A DNA stretch of 64,000 nucleotides from Chromera velia (Eukaryota; Sar; Chromeraceae). The position numbers were made by a program, and so were the translations under genes. The notes below the pieces were generated by a model. The model had not been told where the DNA came from, ran no database searches, and saw nothing but the letters and a program-made list of their open reading frames with translations. Position 1 is the stretch's first letter, and every line of letters begins with the position of its first letter. The stretch lies in the NCBI GenBank assembly GCA_018398765.1, contig JAHBMJ010004062.1, forward strand, positions 76,999 to 140,998, given 5' to 3'. Of the stretch, positions 60,411 through 64,000 are shown piece by piece.

Positions 60411-63400
60411 TCGCTTTCTCTCTTTCTCTCTTTGTTTCTCGCTGTGTCTGTGAATGTATCAGGAAAAAAATGGATGTGCTGCGGAGAAACGGCATTCAAC
60501 AGAAATGATACACGCAACCATGCTTTTTTTCGATTGACTTACCACTGGCATCTTCATTGAAGCCGACGTCCGGGGCTTTCCATGAGGCCTTCGGAGGTTT
60601 CGCGTCTCGCTGCGTGAAGACAGGCGAGACGCTTTGCCAGGCAGTTGCATTTGTTGTGTTGGTGTTGTTGCTATCAGTCCCGTCGGCCGTGCAGGAAAGC
60701 CAGTGATCTGTTCTGTAGCGTTCCTCGTATCTTTTCAAATGATTTGCTGAGACATCATCTCCATCCATTTCTAATTGGAGCTCGCTGGCGTCATCAGTTC
60801 GACCTTCTTTGTAGACTGTTTCAACGAGTGTGCACTCGCATGTGCTGGTTACAGTCAGCTGGAGATACTCGCAGTCCGCATTTGCCGCTGTCCCATTCGT
60901 TGTGGTGGTGTTGCTGGAGACTATCGTGACAACCTGTGTGTCGTTGATGGGAACCTGCCAGAGGTCGTCGCTCTGCTCAAACCTGCAGGGGCAGATGGGA
61001 AGAAGGGAACATTCTCTCACAGTGGATTGGACCCACAAGAGAAAAGAAAGCATGGCGTGATCATCGTTCATGGTCGATTCGGAAGAACAGAATCAGAACG
61101 ACAGCTTTCTTTCATGAGTGGGAACAGATGATGACGAAGTGACTTGTAGAGACGCCCCTTGAGAAAAGTCTGCTGCAAAGTACATCCATCAACTTCAAAA
61201 GACGAAAGAAAGAAACCAAAGAGTCCCAGAAGTGCAAAAACGGAATGCACACCCAGAGACCCCTGCACAGAAAAAGAATGCATGAGTACACACGTACACA
61301 GACACAGCCAGGGGAGGCAACTGACTTATCTAGCGTCCCTTCTTGATTTCTCTGTGTGACATTCGAGAAATACCCCCCACCAAATTGCTGTACCCCGGCA
61401 GGAATCCCTAGGTGGTGGCTGTTGCACCCGTCGTTCAGGTTCGCGATCGTCAGCTGGTGGTCTTCCAGACTCCTGTTGCCTGTGATGAAGTACTCAATTG
61501 CCTTCACCTCTCCTGGTCGCATGAACAGACTTTGATGCTGAGGCCCTGCAAGAAAAGAGAAGAGAGAGGGATGAAGGGGGTAGAGCGGCGCTAGGTACAC
61601 CCAGAGGCCTTTGTGAAGTCTTTTTGTTTGGTCTGATTCCGGCAGGGATGAGCTTTCGACGCAAGCAATGGCGTTTCCGTGAATCAAAAAGCGATTATTC
61701 GCACAGATTCATCCGCCCTCTTCATTTCGTCCTATCCATGGACTAGAAACATTCCAAGTTGGAAGAGGGAGCGACACTTCCTATGGCCCTCTTTGTGACC
61801 GACCGAAAGCATAGGCGAGTCCGAGATTGACGCTAAAGGAGGCGTCGTCAGTGCAGTTCCGGGGCCAGGGACACAGACAGATGCGGTACGTCTCAGGAAT
61901 CCACGGTGTCACGTTGTAGGCAACAAATTGCAGGCCTGGATCGAGTTGTGCGGTGTTGTGGGCCACGTCAACGACCCTTCCCTCAGTAACGCCAGTGAGG
62001 CCCGCCTGCATATGCGCGTTCAAAGGGAGGGAGGAAGCTTATCATTTTGAAACAAAAGAGACAGTCGACACGAAAACCGTGTGAGAGAAGTGTGAAACCG
62101 CAGCGTGAAGCTGCAAACCAAAATCGAAAAACGGCCCAGCCCATGCAGCGTTGAAAGAGACGAAAAAGAGGTGCCATACGCGGAGAAAGAAAGAAGGAAA
62201 GAAAGAAAGAAAGAAAGAGAAAGCTCGGAGGTTTGCTCTCCTGTCCATTGTTGTCTTCCTTTCCATCTGGAAAAATTGTGCGCCAAAAAAAAAAAATCAT
62301 TTTCTGACCAACGAACCGACCTTCTCCCTGAACTGGGGGATCCCACAGGAAAAGGTCGCTGAGATGAACCCAATGCGGTCGTGCACCCGGTTTTCTCCCT
62401 GGAGGTCGACCTCGCTGAATATTTGGATGGGCTTCGTGACTTCCTGGATGATTTCGGTGAACCCGTCTTGAATGTATCGGCCTGCAGGAACGGACGAGGA
62501 GAGGAGGTACAATCAATATCTTATGGCAAAGAGTCTTGATACACTTCATGGCGGGACAGACTCTATCAAAGCTGAGTGCGGTCCGAAAAGAAGAAATGCA
62601 CAGCTAGGAAAAAGAAGGCTCGAGACGGGGGAGAACATGAAAACCCGCAAAGAAGAGACTCAGACAAAGGAACACAAGCCAACTTTGACACAAGGCATGC
62701 AAAGCGCAAATCTTAAGATGCTCAAACAGAAGCTATTTTGACTTTTTTCTCTCTCCCCGCTGACCTCTCACAGTCACACTGCCGACTTCGATATTAAACA
62801 TCGATGCACGCGGGCAAGAGCTCCGGCCACACCAGCAAAATTTGTACGTGCCCGCCACGACCAGTTGGACAGGAGTAAATTTCAAAGTCACTGTGGTCGC
62901 AGTGGTCTCCACAACTCCGTCCTGAGCATCCCACCAGCTTCTCTCATGCACAATTTCCGTTGCCATCGTCTCTCCACACTCTTGGGAAGCTAGAACAAAC
63001 GAAATCCTCTGGGAAGGGGTCGGTGCGAACTGTCCGGGTTTTCCGTTGACTGTCAGCTCGATCGGATGCCCGAGGCCAATCGTGACATTGGAGTACATCT
63101 CCGGATCTGGTCCCGTGACTCGAACCGTCCCGACCATCTGTCGGTAGGCGTCCCTCGTTTTACTGCATCCGAGGTGGCCTGAGCAGTAGCAAAGAGCAAA
63201 GTCTCCTAATTCCCTCATGTAGATTTCGCTAAATGTGTAGAGGGATCGCACAATCTCGAGATCATCTACTGTCTTTGCGATAGTGTCATTGGCCCCTGCG
63301 AGAATGTGCTGTCCTTTTGCAGTCGGGGAGGTTGATGTGCTAATTGCCTTTTCAAACTTGTTGGCTGCCTCGTTGTTTGCATCCGTCTCTGGCCAAGGGT

Positions 63401-64000
63401 TGGGTCTTGCCAGGTAGTCTGGGATGATGTTTCCCTTCTGCAAGCACGCGGGAGTCGGCAGTTTCTGACAGGGATTAGCGCTGGCGTCTGGATGTTCAAC
63501 AATGCAAATCCGATCCAGGGCAGCATCTGTGACTGCCGTGGGGTTGGAAGCTGTGGATGTGACCATGATGTCCTGAGGCACGCCCTGTGTGAGGCCGTAG
63601 ACGTGGTCAGTAAGGGCTCCGTAGACGCTGATGGTGCCGATGTCGACAAGCAGACCTTTGTTGGTGGCACATTCACCACGGTGGTAACACCAACAGATCC
63701 TGCGCCTTTGTCTCGTCTCTGTGTCGAGGGGTGGTGTTAGCAGTCGACTGTAGGGGTGCGCAGGGTAGGGGTCGGAGAAATAAGCGCCCGGGTCATGGAA
63801 GTCGTAGTCGTCCCCCGAGTCGTCTGTGCCGATCTCCGGAAAGTTTTGGAAGTTGACGTTCAGGGGATCCCTTGCGATGTAGTACTTTTCGATGCCTAGC
63901 GTCTCGTTGACGTTGAGATAGTTCCTCCTCATGAGACGGTAGGCGTCGATGTTGCTCGTGCTCATGGCAGTTTCACCTGCCTGTCGCACGCACGTATCGC
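43232..64000 (-). CDS. Giant CRMP-like surface protein, 5' end outside the window
   Basis: At least 25 exons on the minus strand, about 12.4 kb of coding sequence and about 4,100 residues. All but one or two junctions were checked and preserve phase. Order from N to C terminus: beta-rich cysteine modules (63976-58282), a beta-rich middle part (57312-54857), a Cys-rich GCC2/GCC3-like region (54711-50411, with the last Cys pairs at 50029), about eight membrane helices (50029-46669), and a charged coiled-coil tail (46415-43232, stop TGA at 43232-43234). The layout of a very large modular ectodomain with GCC2/GCC3 repeats, a C-terminal polytopic membrane region and a cytosolic tail is that of the cysteine repeat modular proteins of apicomplexans, known in Toxoplasma and Plasmodium; the Toxoplasma members are needed for rhoptry discharge. 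Many N-x-S/T sites occur in the ectodomain. Other large GCC2/GCC3 polytopic proteins exist in protists, so exact orthology is not shown. Exon details follow in the block entries. Confidence 0.8.
46669..50029 (-). other. Giant gene, exons D1-D6: polytopic membrane region
   Basis: Exons 50029-49757, 49386-49249, 48860-48502, 48175-47978, 47666-47399 and 47039-46669. The first exon finishes the last Cys-rich unit (LLCETCRAGYTR) and enters the first helix (MANVALIIVSWFQLIIF). Further helices: SPIIITLIAFMAVAI, DTLPFYLVCWFQ, WFILGFMGLSLWSFGIPIYA, VIRTVAIAFSTVFYF, LGLLSMVGAIAMILQL, SWTLSLLLFEVGGF or its spliced form, and VVNTVIIVVLLMLNVYTMLL; about eight in all. The stretch KMRPFDKRNGDVLNRLENR between two helices recalls the RPF/Y...N.LE signature seen in polytopic parts of large protist GCC2/GCC3 proteins. 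Whether it makes a channel or only an anchor is unknown. All six junctions keep frame, including phase 2 at 48502/48175 and 46669/46415. Confidence 0.8.
50086..50132. repeat. (AC)n microsatellite
   Basis: AC dinucleotide run in the intron between exons 50963-50411 and 50029-49757 of the giant gene. Confidence 0.95.
50411..54711 (-). other. Giant gene, exons C1-C5: GCC2/GCC3-like Cys-rich region
   Basis: Exons 54711-54142, 53803-53590, 53259-51871, 51614-51269 and 50963-50411. Typical units read C-x-x-C-P-x-G-x-Y/F, then T/G, then C-x-x-C (CIPCPKGYYKNVEGLTDC; CEPCPIGQYKRQA; PCRAGYFQSGTGDNQKC; CTPCAGGTFKNQT; CEPGFYFVSDGDYGNC; CFCGPGTYFEPGG). This is the ephrin-receptor-like GCC2/GCC3 pattern, with more than ten units. 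The centre of the long exon 53259-51871 holds a less Cys-dense insert (about 52300-52700). Joins are phase 0 or 2 and all match. The region is extracellular, as shown by its paired cysteines, N-glycosylation sites and position before the membrane helices. Confidence 0.85.
55888..55918 (-). repeat. (GGGGGT)n run at a splice donor
   Basis: On the coding (minus) strand, GGGGGT is repeated about five times directly after the codons for EAPIG. A GT donor must be chosen inside or next to this run. Five G-tracts in a row could form a G-quadruplex in the pre-mRNA. Confidence 0.8.
56093..56360. repeat. Cluster of microsatellites: (ACAG)n, (AC)n(GA)n
   Basis: An ACAG tetranucleotide run (56093-56123) is followed after a spacer by (AC)n (about 56239-56270), running directly into a long GA/AAGAGA tract (to about 56360). 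The cluster is intronic to the giant gene. Confidence 0.95.
58282..63976 (-). other. Giant gene, exons A1-A8: repeated cysteine modules of the ectodomain
   Basis: Exons 63976-62765, 62481-62321, 62005-61804, 61545-61326, 60982-60543, 60129-60034, 59591-about 58900 and 58476-58282. Recurrent motif: aromatic or Leu, then C-W/Y-x-C or similar, a spacer with a further Cys, then a beta strand ending in V-x-V-x-G. Examples are RRRICWCYHRGEC, DFALCYCSGHLGC, GTYKFCWCGRSSC, ETYRICLCPWPRNC, GMYYICYHL, GTFRLCWWSGDE and HALSICYSYGG. Most modules end at a phase-1 exon border, and the next exon often restarts with Gly-Pro. This suggests immunoglobulin-like beta domains held by disulphides, repeated by exon duplication. 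The 3' border of the 59591 exon is uncertain: its donor near 58900 does not match the phase of the next exon, so a small exon may be missing. The first exon shown follows an AGGCAG acceptor, so more N-terminal sequence lies outside the window. Confidence 0.75.
60350..60415. repeat. Compound (CT)n(GT)n microsatellite
   Basis: A CT run directly followed by a GT run, intronic to the giant gene. Read on the other strand it is (AC)n(AG)n, the same order as at 12058 and 56239. Confidence 0.95.

Overview
This window looks like nuclear DNA of a unicellular alveolate, most likely a chromerid such as Chromera velia. That is inference from content, not from a marker gene. The reasons are intron-rich genes with spliceosomal GT..AG introns, a giant cysteine-rich multi-membrane surface protein of a type known from apicomplexans and their relatives, an ankyrin gene and a HET/LRR gene, many dinucleotide repeats, and a Copia-type LTR retrotransposon. 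No rRNA, tRNA, CRISPR or operon-like feature was seen. Two runs of N (405-706 and 14095-14293) are assembly gaps.

Layout: (1) 72-6586 (+), 3' part of a long coiled-coil/disordered protein gene in nine phase-compatible exons. (2) 7449-8876 (-), intronless ankyrin-repeat protein. (3) 9738-10082 (+), small secreted-looking Cys-rich protein with an unclear start. (4) 11626-17415 (-), unrecognised alpha-helical protein in at least eleven exons. (5) 17930-20221 (+), complete three-exon DUF1254/DUF1214 protein of bacterial type. (6) 23448-28558 (-), two long open frames and three small upstream exons that join in phase into one coiled-coil + HET-like + leucine-rich-repeat protein. (7) 30491-36893, degenerate Copia-type LTR element with a 5-bp target duplication. 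(8) 37872-38527 (-), a possible small secreted protein. (9) 39646-40521 (+), cis-prenyltransferase. (10) 43232 to beyond 64000 (-), a giant gene of at least 25 exons, about 4,100 residues visible, resembling the apicomplexan cysteine repeat modular proteins (CRMPs).

The giant protein reads, from N to C terminus, as repeated beta-rich modules carrying an LC-W/Y-type cysteine motif, a beta-rich middle part, a long GCC2/GCC3-like Cys-rich region, a bundle of roughly eight membrane helices, and a cytosolic coiled-coil tail of about 980 residues. Nearly every junction in it is phase-compatible, so the model is much stronger than single-ORF evidence.

The four convergent gene junctions (6.6-7.4, 10.1-11.6, 20.2-23.4 and 40.5-43.2 kb) all contain AT-rich, CTAG-rich islands. 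The three divergent junctions are short and of ordinary composition. Two of the islands share a short dispersed repeat. Splice acceptors are almost always TGCAG, and donors tend towards GTCAGT or GTNNGT rather than GTAAGT.
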